Source: Planococcus citri (taxonomy: Eukaryota; Arthropoda; Insecta; Hemiptera; Pseudococcidae). From it: DNA of 64,000 bases. Shown here piece after piece: positions 30,680 through 44,259 of this stretch. A program made the position numbers and the translations under genes. The stretch is from contig NC_088678.1 in the NCBI RefSeq assembly GCF_950023065.1, forward strand, positions 18,776,580 through 18,840,579. The letters run 5' to 3'. Under the pieces are notes generated by a model that worked only from the letters and a program-made list of their open reading frames with translations, searched no databases and was not told where the DNA came from. Numbering within the stretch: the first letter of the stretch is position 1; each line of letters starts with the position of its first letter.

Positions 30680-32640
30680 TTTTCGTATTGGCCGCATATT
30701 CGAATGTACCGATTAGTAGAATACAATAGCACCACAGGGGGTAAAAACTGTATCCGAATGTCCGAAGCGAAATGATCGCAAATGTCCCAAAAGGTGTATC
30801 CGAATGTCCGAAGTAAAAAAAAACCTTGTATGACTAGGGATTCCCAAACATATCTGGGTTTTGACGAATATGGAACCCAATGGAAAGTACAACAAACTAC
30901 ATATGTACCTTGCATGTAGCATAAAAATACCTAGATAAGCGTAAGGTCGATGAAGATGGGCTCATGAAACCCCAAAATAGATTCATGAGAGGCCTCACTC
31001 CCAATCCTGGAATTATGATCGACTGTATAACCTAAGCCTTATTGCATTTTTACTTCAGGAAAATCAGGCTAAAAACCATTGAGAAGGCACAAAAATGTAC
31101 TTTTTTACAGCTGAAAAGTCTAAACCCCTAAAACGCATATCAAGGACCCCCTCAAAACGCACATGCAAATTTTCCAGCCTTCCGAGTCGATTTGTGAGGT
31201 TTCTCTTCTCGGAATTGCTCTAAAAAGTTGATTTTGATTTTTTTGACCTTTATCGCCTGCTTTTGTTTCTCCCTCTCAAGAATTTGGACATACCTCAATT
31301 TTTCAGCCAAAGTAATCTCCACTCATATTTTTCAAATCCAACGTAAAATCACACAAAATATGAAATTCCTCTGGCTAAAGCTGAAATGTTCTTATAGTCC
31401 AAGAAGAGGGGGAGGGATGAAAAAAAATTGTTTAAAACGTATGTGCCTATAATCTTGATTGAGAACTGAAGAAAATTCTAAAATATTTTTCTTGATTTTA
31501 CAATTACGAGTTACAGGGCCGTATTTACGTATAGGCAGTATAGGCAGCTGCCTAGGGCGGCAAATTTTAGGGGGCGGCAGATTTTTGCTTTAAAGAAATC
31601 AATAAATTGTACGTATTTGGCAAAAAGTACCTACGGAAATGTATAGATTTTTCGATTTTTACCCTATAAAACATGCAAAAATAGACGTTTTTTCATTTTC
31701 TTAAACCCATTTTTTCAAAAAAAATTTTCGCTCTCGCTTCGCTCGAGCAGTAATTTTACCTTCCTTCTTCTAGAATTATCACACGCCACGAAAGGTTCTC
31801 AGATAATTATTACCTCTAATTTCGAGTTTTCATACCTAAAATATTTGGTTTTTCATGCGGTCAAAACCAAGAAACCCGTTTTTTTAAAGGTTATTCTTAT
31901 AAAAAATATAATAAACAAATGCAATTTGCAATGTTTCTGATATTTAATTATGTAGATATTGATATTGTACATATACCTACGTATGTATTATATCAGTTAC
32001 TTTTTTTATATTTTGATTAAAAATTGAATTATGGGTGGGTGTAAATTTTCACACAAACCAAAAAAAATGGGGGGAGGGAGGGGCGGCAAATTTTGTTCTG
32101 CCTAGGGCGGCCTAATGTTAAATCCGGCCCTGTACGAGTAGATCATTTCATGACTATTATAGGTATACCTTTTCTCTGATATCTAACATTTGGCTATAGG
32201 CTAGTACGATTCATTTTAATAATCTCCAAATTTTCAAAACGTAAATACCTAAATGTTCTTTTCCAATTTCAAAAATCAAAACAATTTCACAGGTAAGTTT
32301 TCAACTATTTTTTCAAATTTTTGAAATTGACAAAAATTATTTAAAAATTGGCACCACTGCCTAACAAAATATTTTCCTGGTTTCAGAAATGATATCTTTC
32401 TACAAAATATTTGACAAGAAAAATTTTTCGAACTAGGTAGGTACATTATATTCAACAGATGTACCTAGACCTACTTTAGAAACCCCTGTAAGCGCAAAAA
32501 TCCAAACGGACATTCAGATACACTTTTTGGGACATTCGCGGTCATATTGCAACGGACATTCAGGTACAGTTTTTACCCCCCATGGTTCTACTGATAACCA
32601 CTAATCGGTACATTCGAATATGCACCGTTCGTATTTGGGG
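30680..32640. repeat. Inverted repeat arms about 1.7 kb apart
   Basis: Arm 30680-30815 (GTATCCGAATGTCCGAAG, AATGTCCCAAAA.GTGTATC) is repeated inverted at about 32505-32640 (CGGACATTCAGATACAC, GGGACATTCGCGGTCAT). A hAT-like element sits between them, so a palindromic element may have been split by that insertion. Confidence 0.65.
31514..32132. mobile_element. hAT-like non-autonomous element
   Basis: Left end CAGGGCCGTATTTACGTATA and right end, inverted, CAGGGCCGGATTTAACATTA. Subterminal CTGCCTAGGGCGGC also occurs at both ends. Flanks carry a near-exact 8-bp repeat (TACGAGTT ending one base outside the left end, TACGAGTA directly after the right end), as expected for hAT. No transposase. Confidence 0.75.
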
Positions 32641-34629
32641 AGTAATAATAATAGAGAAATTTTACACGAAAGAATTCATTCGAAATTTATCTATTGATTC
32701 TTTTCAATTTTTTTTTCTTTATTAATATGTTCTGTCGGGTTTCTATAATATTATTTCTCTTCTTCCAAAAGGATTTCGTACGAGTTTGGTTTGCAGAGAA
32801 ATTCGCAAAATTGTTTCAATGACGTCGTATAATATTGATTTAATCGAAGCTTAATAATTGAAGAAATACGATGTCGTGTTCGTTTCTTCGTAATAATAAT
32901 TGTTGTAGATTTTTTTTTTCAAAATTGTGAAGAAATTTTGAAATGACGAAAAATGCTTTACCAGCGTTTTTTTCACTTGTTCGGTGTATTTTTACGCGAC
33001 CAAATAATAAAGCAGTGAAGTATGAAAGGAAATTTCGTCTAAAAAAAGTTACTACTTACATCGATTTTCAATCTTGTTTTTTTTTTAAAACTTGATATTC
33101 GTTTCTTCTCTAAAAGGGCATCCTGTATTTGCATAGGTGGATACCAATTTCACCATGTAGACATTTTTGGTTCGTAAATTTGGGCTAGAATTTAATCGCC
33201 GGATTATTCGTATAGCTCGTAGTCATATTTGTGAATTGAATGGCATATAAAGTGGTCATTGGCGATGCCACGAATGACACAAGAGACTGCAGAAGGTGCA
33301 AGGGTGCGGTAAACTATTATAGGGGAAGTTATGCAAAGCCAATAAAACGATTTAGAAAATGGTATTATAGTGCCCTGGTCTGCTAAACTTGAAATCTCGA
33401 CGGACTCGTTGGCGAAAATATGAGCCAATTGGATACCCTTATATATAGTATATCCTGGATATAGTAGTAATTTTATTGAAAATGAAAATTAACTGTCGAC
33501 GTTGCCTCTCTCTCTCGTACCTGGCCATATTGGAACTTTCTGCGAGGGGGTGAGAGTTGAGGGATGAAACAAACCATACCGTTTGGCTGTGTGCTGCAGC
33601 TTATTTTTAGCAATTCGAGTTCGTGAATTTTTTACAAACTCTTCGTCGACCACCAGTACGTAATCGGCTTTACGTAATGAAAATTCTAAATGAATGCGAC
33701 GAAAGAGAGGGTGACGTTTGAATGGCGCTTCGTTGAACACGTTGAATACGATGACGTCCGAACGAACGTTCGTTCATTGTACTGTATACACGAATGTTAC
33801 AATGTATAAGAGTACTTGAGCAGCTCACAGCTTAATTGATAACTTATGACCGAAGGGGTGGAATTGTAATAACGTTAATGTAACCTTTGCGCGTCTTATT
33901 AACCCGCGCAATTCCTTCAGCACTCGATCCAATTAGTATATAGTCAGTGATGAAAAAAAATGAAAATAAAAAAAGAGCTCCGAGTGTACAGTTTTAATTG
34001 TGAAATGCGTCTCTATCTGTGTACCTCTCGGAATAACGTCCATATAGCTCAGCTCTCTCGACTGTGGGATTATTCGAGCGTGTTGGCCAGATGTTGAGAA
34101 ATAATTGCGTTTAGTTATAGAACAAAACGTTATCTGATTTTGCAGTATGGTGTGAAAGCAATTAACCATCGTATTGGTGATAGCTTCGATGCTTTTTCAA
34201 TGGGCACCCACAACGGCCAACGCCGCCCCCGGGGTGTGCGTGAAAAAAAAACCAACCACCGTGTACGAAATTGCTTTTTATTCGGCTGTAATTTATGTGC
34301 TCGGGTAATTTGTTGGGTAAATATTGCGTGATGGGGAAAATTTTTTTTCTTCACAAGTTGGCAAGTTTCGAGGTCGTCTCGAAAAGAAAATTTCGTGCGT
34401 GATTCAAAGGGTCAGATTTTGATTGGCAATGAATTTGTAATTTGGGTGGAAACCGAGGGAGGAATTTAATTGAGATTTTTATCAGTCTTGGTGCGCGTGG
34501 GATTTTTTTTCTTTTTGAAGGATGGTTGATAGAAGGCGAAATAACCGAGTTTTTCAATTAGGAAATTTTGAAAGGTAATTTAAAATGCACGCGTGTGCAA
34601 TTTTTTTTTGTTTTATGGAAATGATTTTA
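32641..34629. other. Apparently single-copy intergenic DNA
   Basis: No gene recognised. It shows little of the repeat text seen elsewhere in the window. A small GC- and CpG-richer patch lies near 34200-34260 (CAACGGCCAACGCCGC), and a perfect palindrome CGAACGAACGTTCG lies near 33756-33772. Open frames (for example minus 33489-33740) have no recognisable domain. Confidence 0.4.
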
Positions 34630-36690
34630 CGCGATTATGTTCGTGAGGTGAGAATTACTAGGTGATTAAGTGCCGGAGTTGGTGTGGGTATAGGCAACCG
34701 AAATGCCACAGAAGTTATGCAGGCGAGTTGTAGATTTTTAAAAAATAAGAATAGAGCATATAATCTGTGTTTATTTGGGATCAAAAGGATCGCTGATTTT
34801 ACTGCCCAAATAAAGGGTTCCTCACGAGGGAGCACTCGTTGAATTTTAGATAAAATAATATGTTCTGTGGCATCTTCAACTGAAATTCCGAAAATTAAAA
34901 TTCATCTTCCATAATTAATGAATTTTTGAAAATTCTGATCTTCGAAATTCGATACGTCATTTCCGACTGATTTAGAGCCTTAAGTAAGGTTTCGATTTCT
35001 TAGTGAATTTTTGAAACCTCACGATCGAATTACACAGAAAGAGTCATTCCATGTAAAATCAGCCAGATTTGAGTTAAAGTCCTGTGATTTTTCTCAATTT
35101 TATTTGTACATGGAGTTTGAATTGTTCAAAATTACCAAAACTCGGAAAAAATCTGTTACTGGTGTTTTAAAGGTAATTCGGACTGTACATAATTAGAGGT
35201 GCCCTCTAGCGGAAATAATGACTAACTACGCGAAGCGGTATATGTGCTGAATTTTTAACATTGTCTGTTATGGAAGGAACTCGTTTTTGATACGTTTCTT
35301 AATAAAATCTTAAGAAGTGCTCATTTTCGAGAGAATTGATCCAAATTTTTGTTTTCCCCGTAAAATTACCTTTAAAATGAAGTACTGTAACTGTAATTTA
35401 ATTGAGTTCTGAATGCTTCTTTGATCATAAATGCGATGAAAGAATGTCGTTAAACTCGTAGAATGATGTAAGTCTAATACCTATCACGATCGATAATTCA
35501 CAATTTCACATCACATAAAAAACAAAACAAAGAAGTTAGTTCATATTTTAGTAGTAAATTTCACGAGGAATACAAAATTTCTATACAAATTAGATTCTTC
35601 AACATTTTATCAAAAATCGAACAGAATCTGTAATTTTACATAAGAAGCAATATGTTAAAATTCAAGCAGTATACCGCTTGCTTCTTCTTATCAGTGGCAG
35701 CACACTAAGTATTATTTTACGATATTCAGAATTAAAATCTTTTTGTTACGGGATGTATTAGAAGGGGGAGGGGAATAATGGAGCCCTAGAATTTTGGTTA
35801 AAATGTACCTACCTACCTAAAAAAAATGTAAAATATAGTGTGACATATCGATTCGTACGTTTTTGAGAACACTTTATTTTTTTGATTTTGATTTCTCAAA
35901 AGCCCTTCATTGGGCCCTTCAAAAAATCGTGTGACATGTGGTTTAGTAGCTTTTTGGAAGCGCCGAGTACGAATATCGATTTACTTTTTCGATTTGACCC
36001 CTCCAGCAGTCGCTATTGGCTCTCTAAATTTCCTGAAAATTGAAAAAATCGTTTTATAGATTTTTTGCTTATAATTAATAGATTTTAAAATTTTTCTAGA
36101 CTTTCAAATGTTGGGATCAAGTCCAAAAAAATTGAGTCGATATTGGTATTCAGTGCTCCCGAAAACGTAATAATCCCAAATTCTTAGTAAATTGGGGGGG
36201 GGGGAGGGCAATCGAGGGAGTTGAAGGGATCGAACTAAAAAATGAGTGGAAACGATGTCACACCATGTTTACAATATTTTACACTTTGAACAAATTTTTG
36301 GTGCTCCGCACCCCCTCCCCCCATGGTTTTAAAAGTCTCATTATGGCATCTGGATTCATAAATAAAAATATCATAAAAATTTATGATTGTTGATTTTTTT
36401 TTTTTAGTTTTAGCTCTCAAATTTGGGAAGCTTTTGAAGGTGTTGAGCTTTCAAAAAAAAACTCGGCTTCGAAGTTTGGAAATTTTCAGCCAATATTTTG
36501 CAAGACTACTGTCATTTTCCTTAGAAACATCGCATAAATATTTTCTCCAAGTTGCAGCAAACCCGAGCAATTGGACCCCAAAGTTGAGTAGTATAACGAG
36601 AAATTTCAACTGCTGAAAAAAAAACAACCCTTCTCTTGAGGGAGCAATGAACGATAACGGGTTTCCTGCTTTCCTAGTCCAGTTCCAGTT
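34630..36690 (+). repeat. Duplicated block A, copy 1
   Basis: Matches 39455-40820 in the same orientation but with internal differences: 34630-35180 pairs with about 39455-40225 (GTGGGTATAGGCAACC, CACAGAA, TTCTGTGGCATCTTCA), and 36290-36680 pairs with about 40440-40812 (GTTGCAGCAAACCC, GAGAAATTTCAACTGCTG). Its part 35745-36060 also matches 37690-38015. Non-coding by eye. Confidence 0.75.
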
Positions 36691-37559
36691 CAAAAATTAA
36701 GTATTTCAATAAATTTCAGCTTATATGTACTTCATGGATGATTAGTGAACTGAATTTTGAAATAGCTGTTCTTTTTGGAAATGATGATATCTAAAATTTG
36801 ATGGCAATAAGCCAGCGCAACTTTTTGAACTTGAGGGGTATTCAAGAAAATTCAAAAAAGGCCACAATGAAAAGTAATATTACCCATTATTTACGTTATT
36901 TTCTTCTTTCCAAGTTTGCCTATCTCCTTCAGTTTTGATGATAGCTTGAATATGCAAAGGATTTCTTTTTGGTCTACAATTGAATATACTACAAAAAAAA
37001 AAAATACTGTGCATGTATATTGTACATATATTCAAGGTATATTCTTAAAATTGAAGAAACTAAAGTAATTTGAATAAGAAACTAAAAAAAGTATTACTTT
37101 GACTTTTTGTTTCAAATCAGTGTAGCTCCTTCAGTGTTGAAGATAGCTTACATATTGTGTAGAGGACTTTTTCTGTAGAAAATTTGATTTTTCACTATAA
37201 AGGTTCCTTGCATACCTATATTTAAGCCATCTTCAAAACTGAATAAGATGGGCAAACTTAAAAAGAATAATGAGAAAAAATTCACCCTGCTTTTACAGTA
37301 CTTCTCACTACGTCGTAATGACAAGCATTCTGCAGTCTTGAATTTGGTACACCTTTCTTGAAAAAAAAAAAAAGAAAACAATTCATCGCGGACCAAGTGT
37401 TTGAAATCCGTCTATGAATCAATTCTAAGTGTTGCCTTCACGATTCAGCAATTCATTGTATTATTTCCCTTTCTTCACTTACTGATATTCCAACGCAATA
37501 AATAATATACCTAGTCTATTCCATCTGCTTCTAAAGGACCTAAAACGTAATGATTTTTC

Positions 37560-38560
37560 ACTACATATATTTAATGCATCAAATTACGGTTGTCCACTAC
37601 ACTGCATACACTCGCGAGTATAATTGTCTTTATTAACTCCTGCAGCTTGTTTAAAAGTGCACTGCACTTGTATGCCTTTTTTGTGCCTTATGAAAATGAT
37701 TGGAAGGGGAGAGGAGAATATCAAAGCCCTAGAATTTTGGTCAAAATGCACCTAAAAAAATGTGAAATATCGCGTGACATACCTATCGATTCATACATTT
37801 TTGAGAGTACTTTTTTTTTTTATTTCGATTTATCCAAAGCCCTTCATTGAGCTCTCCAAATTGAAAAAAAAATGAAAAAATCGTGTGACATGTGGTTTAG
37901 TAGGTTTTTGAGAGCGCTGAGTACAAATATAGACTTATTTTTTCGATTTGACCTCCTCTAGAGCGTTCCCTTTTGGCTTTCCTAATTTCCTGAAAATTGA
38001 AAAAATCGTTTTACAGATATGTTGCTCGCAATTAATCGATTTCAGAACTTTTACACTTATCTTATTTTGGTATGGCAAGAGTCAACACATAGGTAGATGA
38101 AGTACAAACCTACTTAGTCAGTATAATCTTGTTTTGTGGAAATTTCCTTTGAATTGAATGAGAGACAGCTGCATTTCTTTTTTGTACCTAACACGATTTT
38201 TTCAATTTTCAAGAAATTCGGGCAGTCCAAAGAAACCGATGGAGGGATCAAGTAGAAAAAATTAAGTCCACCGGAAAACGTGATAAACCGTATGTTTCTC
38301 ATGATTCTTTTCAATTTTCAGGAATTTTTGGGGGACAATGGAGGGAATTAGAGGGTTCGAATCGAAAAAATGAATGGATATTCGACTCATATTCGACTCA
38401 TATTCAACATTCTCAGAAACATGCGAAACGATACAACGTCACACCAAATTTCGCAATTTTTTATACTTATCGACCAAATTGTTGGGACTCTGAAGCCCTC
38501 CCCCCCCCCCAAATGGTAAAATTGATACAGTTTTTTCACAACAAGAAGCGCATTTTCTAA
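37560..38560 (+). repeat. Duplicated block A, partial copy 2
   Basis: 37690-38015 repeats 35745-36060 (AGCCCTAGAATTTTGGT, GTGTGACATGTGGTTTAGTA). 37585-37680 repeats 39345-39440 (CTCGCGAGTATAAT, TCCTGCAGCTTGTTTAAAAG). 38465-38560 is a short match to the start of the 36290 segment. Confidence 0.7.
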
Positions 38561-39069
38561 ATCAACATGCTTCAGTGATTGGATCACAGAGCATATCATT
38601 TTTGATCAATTTGTCAAAGTTCTCTTCATTTACAATATTCAATCTTCGAAGATGTTTGCACATCATTTTCGAGTCCTCATATTTAACACACAGACAATAG
38701 ATCGCTGACTTTCAAATGAACTTTTTCTTGCAGAACTATGCGATCTTGACTCTTGAGTAGTTGCATTCGCAATTTGCGACTATCAATTCTATCAAAATTT
38801 GCCTAATAGGCTCTGCCTGAGCATAAAATGACCATCTTGAGCTATATCCTGAAAGTAAATTCAAAATATTTAAAATTCAAAATTGGTACTAATACATTAC
38901 TTACTAAATAATGTATATGTACGATCAACTAACTTTCAAATTTTTATTTTTTTCAATTTATATACTCTTATCAAACTCATTTTATTAATTAGGTCAACGC
39001 AATATTGTTAATGTACAACATTTAATAAAATATACATTGCAAAGAGGAAATTTATTAAATTGACATATG

Positions 39070-39309
39070 CCTCAGAGAAACACATTACCCAACTTTGGAG
39101 GTTCTTTGACATACCTACCTAATTCAAAAATATCTAATCTTAATTTCAAAAAAGTGAGAATTGTGAGTAAATTTAGGACAAAAAATCACCCATGAGTTAT
39201 TTGTCCAAAATTCACTCATATATGTATTTTACATTTTTTGGTTCTAAGTGAAGAAAATAAAATGTTGAAAATATCTCAAACAACGTCCAAAGATGATGTT
39301 TCTCAGAGG
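39070..39309. mobile_element. Small TIR element (MITE), copy 1
   Basis: Begins CCTCAGAGAAACACATTA and ends with the inverse of CCTCTGAGAAACATCATC. The inside (AATATCTAATCTTAATTTC, AAAAAAGTGAGAATTGTG) is shared with the copy at 44260-44475. Confidence 0.65.
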
Positions 39310-39329
39310 CAAATATTAAAATTTCAGAA

Positions 39330-40820
39330 CAAATTATTGTTGTCTACTTACTACACTGCATAAGTTACACTCGCGAGTATAATTTAATTGTCTTTATTAA
39401 CTCCTGCAGCTTGTTTAAAAGTGCACGTTTTTCTGCCTTATGATTAATGAAATTGACTTTGGATTACGTTCGTAAGATAAGAGTTGCTATGTAATCAAGT
39501 GCCAGAGTTGGCGTGGGTATAGGCAACCCAAACGCCACAGAAACTATTGCAGGCGAGTTCTAGATTTTTTAAAAGAAAGATTAGGACGTATGTAGGTATC
39601 TAAGTATGTCTATTCGGGATCAACAGGATCTCTGATTTTATTTCCCAAACAGATGGTTTCTCATGAGGGAACGCTCGTTAAATTTTCGATAAAATGACAC
39701 GTTCTGTGGCATCTTCAGCTAAAATTCCGAAAATTGAAATTCGTCTTTGAAAGTTTTTTCAACTTTCTTTGTTGATTATGGATTCTTAAAAATTCTAAAA
39801 TCATTAATTTTCATCAAAATGGAAATTTTCAAGCAAAAATGTAATGTTTTCAGTCCTTGAAAAAACCAAATTTCATCATTTCTGGCTGATTTAGAGCCCT
39901 AAGGTTCTGATTTATTGGTAAATTTTTGAAATCGCACAAAACACACAGAGTCGATCATTCCATGTAAAATCATCCACGTTTTGAGTTGAAGTCCTGCGAT
40001 TTTCTACAACTTTATTTTTTGTAAGTACATAGATACCCTGTATTGGAAAAAAATATAACTGTCATAATTGCTCTCTCAACCAGCCCCCACCCCCTATGAG
40101 CAGATGGAACGGATTCGCTTTTTCTCATCAGTCAAAATTTTTCGTCATAATTCTCAAATGGAGTCTTAATTGTTCAGGATTGCTGAAACTCGGAAAGAAT
40201 TCATTAGCAGTACTTTAAAAGTAATTGAAAGAAATTTTATAAATATTGGTTGAAAATCTAAAAAAGGTTAACTCTCAAAAGCGTGCTAAATTCTAAAGCT
40301 GTTATTAAAAAATTTGAAAAAAATCCCTGAAGCTTACCTAGGTACGTATTTTATGATATCCAGAAGTGAAATCATTTTTATCATGGGATTCACGAAATTA
40401 TTGGGAGAGGGGATGGGAATAATGGAATCCCACATTTTTGGGACTCTGAATCCCCTTCCCATGATAAAGATCTGATCATAGATTCATGAATAAAAATTTC
40501 ATGAAAATGTATATCTATAATTCTTGAATTTTTTTCAAATTTTCAAATATTTGCTCTCAAATTTGACAAGTTTTTGAAGATTGAGCTTTTAAAAAATACT
40601 TGACTTTGAAGTTTGGAAATTTTTAGTAAATGTTTTGCAAAACTACTATCAATATATGCTTGAAAATGCTGCAAATAGATTTTATCCGAGTTGCAGCAAA
40701 CCCAAGCAATTGGACTCCTAAGTTTAGTATAGTGACGAGAAATTTCAACTGCTGAAAAAAATAAACCCTTCTCTTGAGGAAGCAATAATGACAGGTTTCC
40801 TGCTTGCCTAATTCAGGAAA
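39330..40820 (+). repeat. Duplicated block A, copy 3
   Basis: Contains the counterparts of 37585-37680, of 34630-35180 and of 36290-36680 in that order, but only a short version of the middle part (around 40370-40440). Open frames at 40543-41120 on the minus strand mirror one at 36451-36693 and are by-products of the duplication. Confidence 0.7.
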
Positions 40821-43032
40821 CCTATCAAAAAATTTGGAGTGAACTGAAAAATAGGTTTCCTTCTGCTTTTGAGATGTCCAGTGTCGAATATTGGAGTACA
40901 TACATTTAGATGCACACAGACCCACTCTCACCACCTCATCGTGCGACAAGACTAATATTAGGAGATCTTCTTTAATTGTATTAGAAACGTTATGGGAAAA
41001 AATTTCAAAACTTATTTTCGGTAACAATGCGATCGCAAGTTCTCTCAAATGTGGCACCAACGCCATGTAGCACGCCCTTACTATACCGTGCATTGGAAAA
41101 AAATTCCAACTCATTTTCAAGATTTTTAAATAATGGAATCAGTTTTTCAAAACGGTGAAGAACATGTGACGATTTCGATATTGAGTGCATATTTGGAGAA
41201 TCCGATAAAAAATGTATGTTTCTGATACCATCAGAATACTCTTTTGAGAATCTGTTTTTAATAAAGAAATGTCGCAATTGGATTGTGCTTTAGATCCGAT
41301 AAAATGAGTTTACTTATTTACTGATGTAATTTCTGATGATTTTAAATATACCGTGTGGGAAACGTTTCACGAGGTTCGTAAGTTTTGCGACTGATATTTA
41401 TAATCGTACTCCACACCATAATTATGATTTATTTTACTGTTGAGAAACAAAAATACCTACCTACGTTATACTCGACGACATGGATGTCTAGGTTTTATTG
41501 CTTGTACACCCATTGCAGCAGATACGTATAAAGATTTGCAAAAGGGCAGCGAGAGGTATATCTTGGGCTTGGAACAAACCCTAGAAAAAGATTTGTTCAA
41601 AAAAGCAAATTAATTACTCGCGAACACTTCACTGCTTTATTCCATTATAATAACCTCCTTTGCTTTCGGCTAAAAATAGTACCAAACCTACATACTTCTA
41701 ACGCTATCTATGCTCTCGTATTCGAGACAAGAGGGTTCTTAGTTTGTTGTGCCTTTAGTTGTGCCGAATCTCATTACCTTCCAATTCAGCCATTCACTAG
41801 TAAAATTTTTCTCTCAAAAATTCGAAGAATGTGCTGACTAATCATTATGTGACTATTAATGGAAAGTTTGTCATTCAAAATGATGGAAGAGGACTGGTCT
41901 ATCAAAGATTATTACATATTTACAGTAGTGAAATAATACAAACAAAACTAAAAATAATTACTTACTTACGATAATAGCAGGCGATCTGAAATTTGATGTG
42001 CTTGTGTACAGTTCTTTCCGAAAAATATGTTTTAGTGGGAAAGAGGTGAATTTTGCGGTAAATTTCATGATGGCATGCTGGATTGATCTTGGATAGTGAT
42101 GGAATCGAAATTCGAAAACTCGTTTCTTTTCAAGTGTTTCGTGAAATTTTGCGCTTAATTAGCAATTATTTAGTTTTTTCAAAACTGTTTTTTGCTCTCA
42201 ATTTTAAGCAAACGGCTCGATTCGTCGAAAAAAATGATGATGACAGAGTACCAGTTGAATACAGGAGTTGGTAAGTACGTATTCAATAATGTTAATTGCC
42301 CACTTTTCTCTATTTACTTCTTACTAACTTGGGTAGGTAAATGAAAGTAGGAAATAAATATAGTAGTACTCGACATGCTAAGCAACTTTTGCCATTATCA
42401 TTTTTTTTTTTTTAAATAAACGAGTCCTTCAGGTACTCAAAATAAGAGTAAGTAAAAAAGAATTTTGAAGAAATCTAAATTCGCCAATGTATAGGGCAAA
42501 ATTCCACGAAACAGTTGAAAAGAGATGAGTTTTCCCATAATTTGTGAGGTCGCTGAACTCGAATTTGGAGTCTGTACCCATAAACATCATAATATAATTG
42601 TTTAATTCTGTAACCGCATTATTGTTGACACTTACATAGTGACACATTTCAAAATGAATGGTTGGAGAGCATGGACCTTATGTTAATTTACACTTGTTTG
42701 GAGTATTCCCATTAAGGAAGACTAATTCAATATTGATCCATAAATTGTGCTTTCGCAACATGAGCATAAATTGGTAACTAGACGCTAGAGCTCCCCCAGG
42801 AAGACCGGGGGTCTTATAAGATACAAATAATCTATGTACGATAGAGTAGTACTAAATATACTATTTACATCGAGCAAATACAATTTCGCGATTATTTGCA
42901 GCTATTCTTGAGAACTAACAGGTGCTACTGGAAGCTTAACGAGCTCCTGGACAACTCTTGGAATATAGATCCCTTAGCCTTGACTCCAACTTTACATAGG
43001 TGGCCTTTGGCATCCGGTTTACCTTCAACAAT
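40821..43032. other. No gene seen
   Basis: Intergenic sequence with no recognisable coding exon, RNA gene or strong repeat. The short plus-strand frame 42083-42274 has no recognisable motif. Confidence 0.4.
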
Positions 43033-43690
43033 CCCAGTTGGGTGAAAATCTGCTCTTACGCGACATAAAAACGTTGGCAGGAGATTTAACACTTTACGCC
43101 AATGCCTTTTCTGCCCATAAATCGGCGCGTATTTTATTTATGCGTAAAAATCTGCCATTGATCAATATTCTTGAAAAATTTTTCGGCACTAGCGGGGATC
43201 GATCTCGGGTCCCCGGATCTGAAAGCGGACTCTTTACTACCTACTCCACCATGGAACTTGGTAGAAGTGAACAAATATTTATATACTAACCTATAACACA
43301 CACGCAAAATACCACATTTACGCGCGTTTTTCAGCAAATACGCAATTAAATACGCTACGAAATATTTGCGTAGCGTATTTTGTGGCTGGTTTTTTCAACG
43401 TACAAAAATACGCCACATAATTTAGAAGCGTAGCGGCTTTACGCGATAAAAATACGCTACAAAATATTCTTGTGGCGTGTTTATCAGCAGAAATTTTATT
43501 CTGCTGTGCAGAAAATGTAACAACCTAAAAAGTCGCTTCAAATTACGCCCGTGAATTGAAGCGCGATTTTGAAAACTGTAAAATCTGCTGCATAGCAGCA
43601 GTTCAAAGTCGCGTTGAAGTATAAAACACCAATTAAACTGCTCTTTACCGCGTATTTATTGGCAGAAGAGCAGATTTTCACCCAACTGGG
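43033..43690. mobile_element. TIR element rich in TACGC, with tRNA-like core
   Basis: Left end CCCAGTTGGGTGAAAATCTG at 43033 and its inverse ending at 43690 form a TIR of about 25 bp. Between them AAATACGC/GCGTATTT words recur many times on both strands, giving local palindromes near 43340-43480. A tRNA-like segment lies inside at 43190-43262. No transposase. Target duplication unclear. Confidence 0.65.
43190..43262 (-). repeat. tRNA-like (pol III A/B box) segment inside TIR element
   Basis: On the minus strand it reads GGTGGAGTAGGTAGTAAAGAG then CAGATCCGGGG and GAGATCGATCCCCGC. The first resembles an A box and the last a B box, each with mismatches. There is no acceptor-stem pairing, so it is not a tRNA gene; more likely tRNA-derived repeat sequence. 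Confidence 0.4.
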
Positions 43691-44259
43691 TGGCCAAGTG
43701 GCCATGAACAAGGCGATGAGTTCTCCTTCAGGATGACAATCTCTCCAATCAAGAGATTTGGTTCTTCCTTTTTCCACTTCAAGCGAGTTTGTAATCGGGC
43801 GAGGTCTAACTGTACGTCAAGTTGTGCCAAAATTTCTCAATAATTTGGCGATGAAGGGTTAATCTTTCACCTAATGAGATATCAAGAGGGACGGGATAAT
43901 TACAAATCATCATTTAACACAGCACTCGCAGAAATTTACTTTATTTTACCAAACAGTTCATGAAATTTCAAAAATTTCCTGCTTATTTTTATAGGCAAGA
44001 TCTCGCTTTGCAATTCCTTGAGAAGGTTTGGGTAAAATTTTTTATTGCAATGTATACACATCACTCGACTTCTTGAGGGTGTGATTCTATCACTTTTTCA
44101 CAGGATGCATTACATCCGTATAAACAGCGTTTCTTGGAGTTGAATTATTAGGAGCCAATTAACTTTTATGTAAGGGTCTACTGTCTGATGTGTTATCAGT
44201 GAAAAATGTAGGATCGATTTAATTTGCTCATTAACAATGAATTGTTCTGATATGCAATT

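Noticed and set aside
33489..33740. Minus-strand 83-codon frame as a host exon
   Set aside because: No domain, no convincing splice sites and no neighbouring exon.
43190..43262. tRNA gene
   Set aside because: A- and B-box resemblance only; no acceptor-stem or anticodon-arm pairing.
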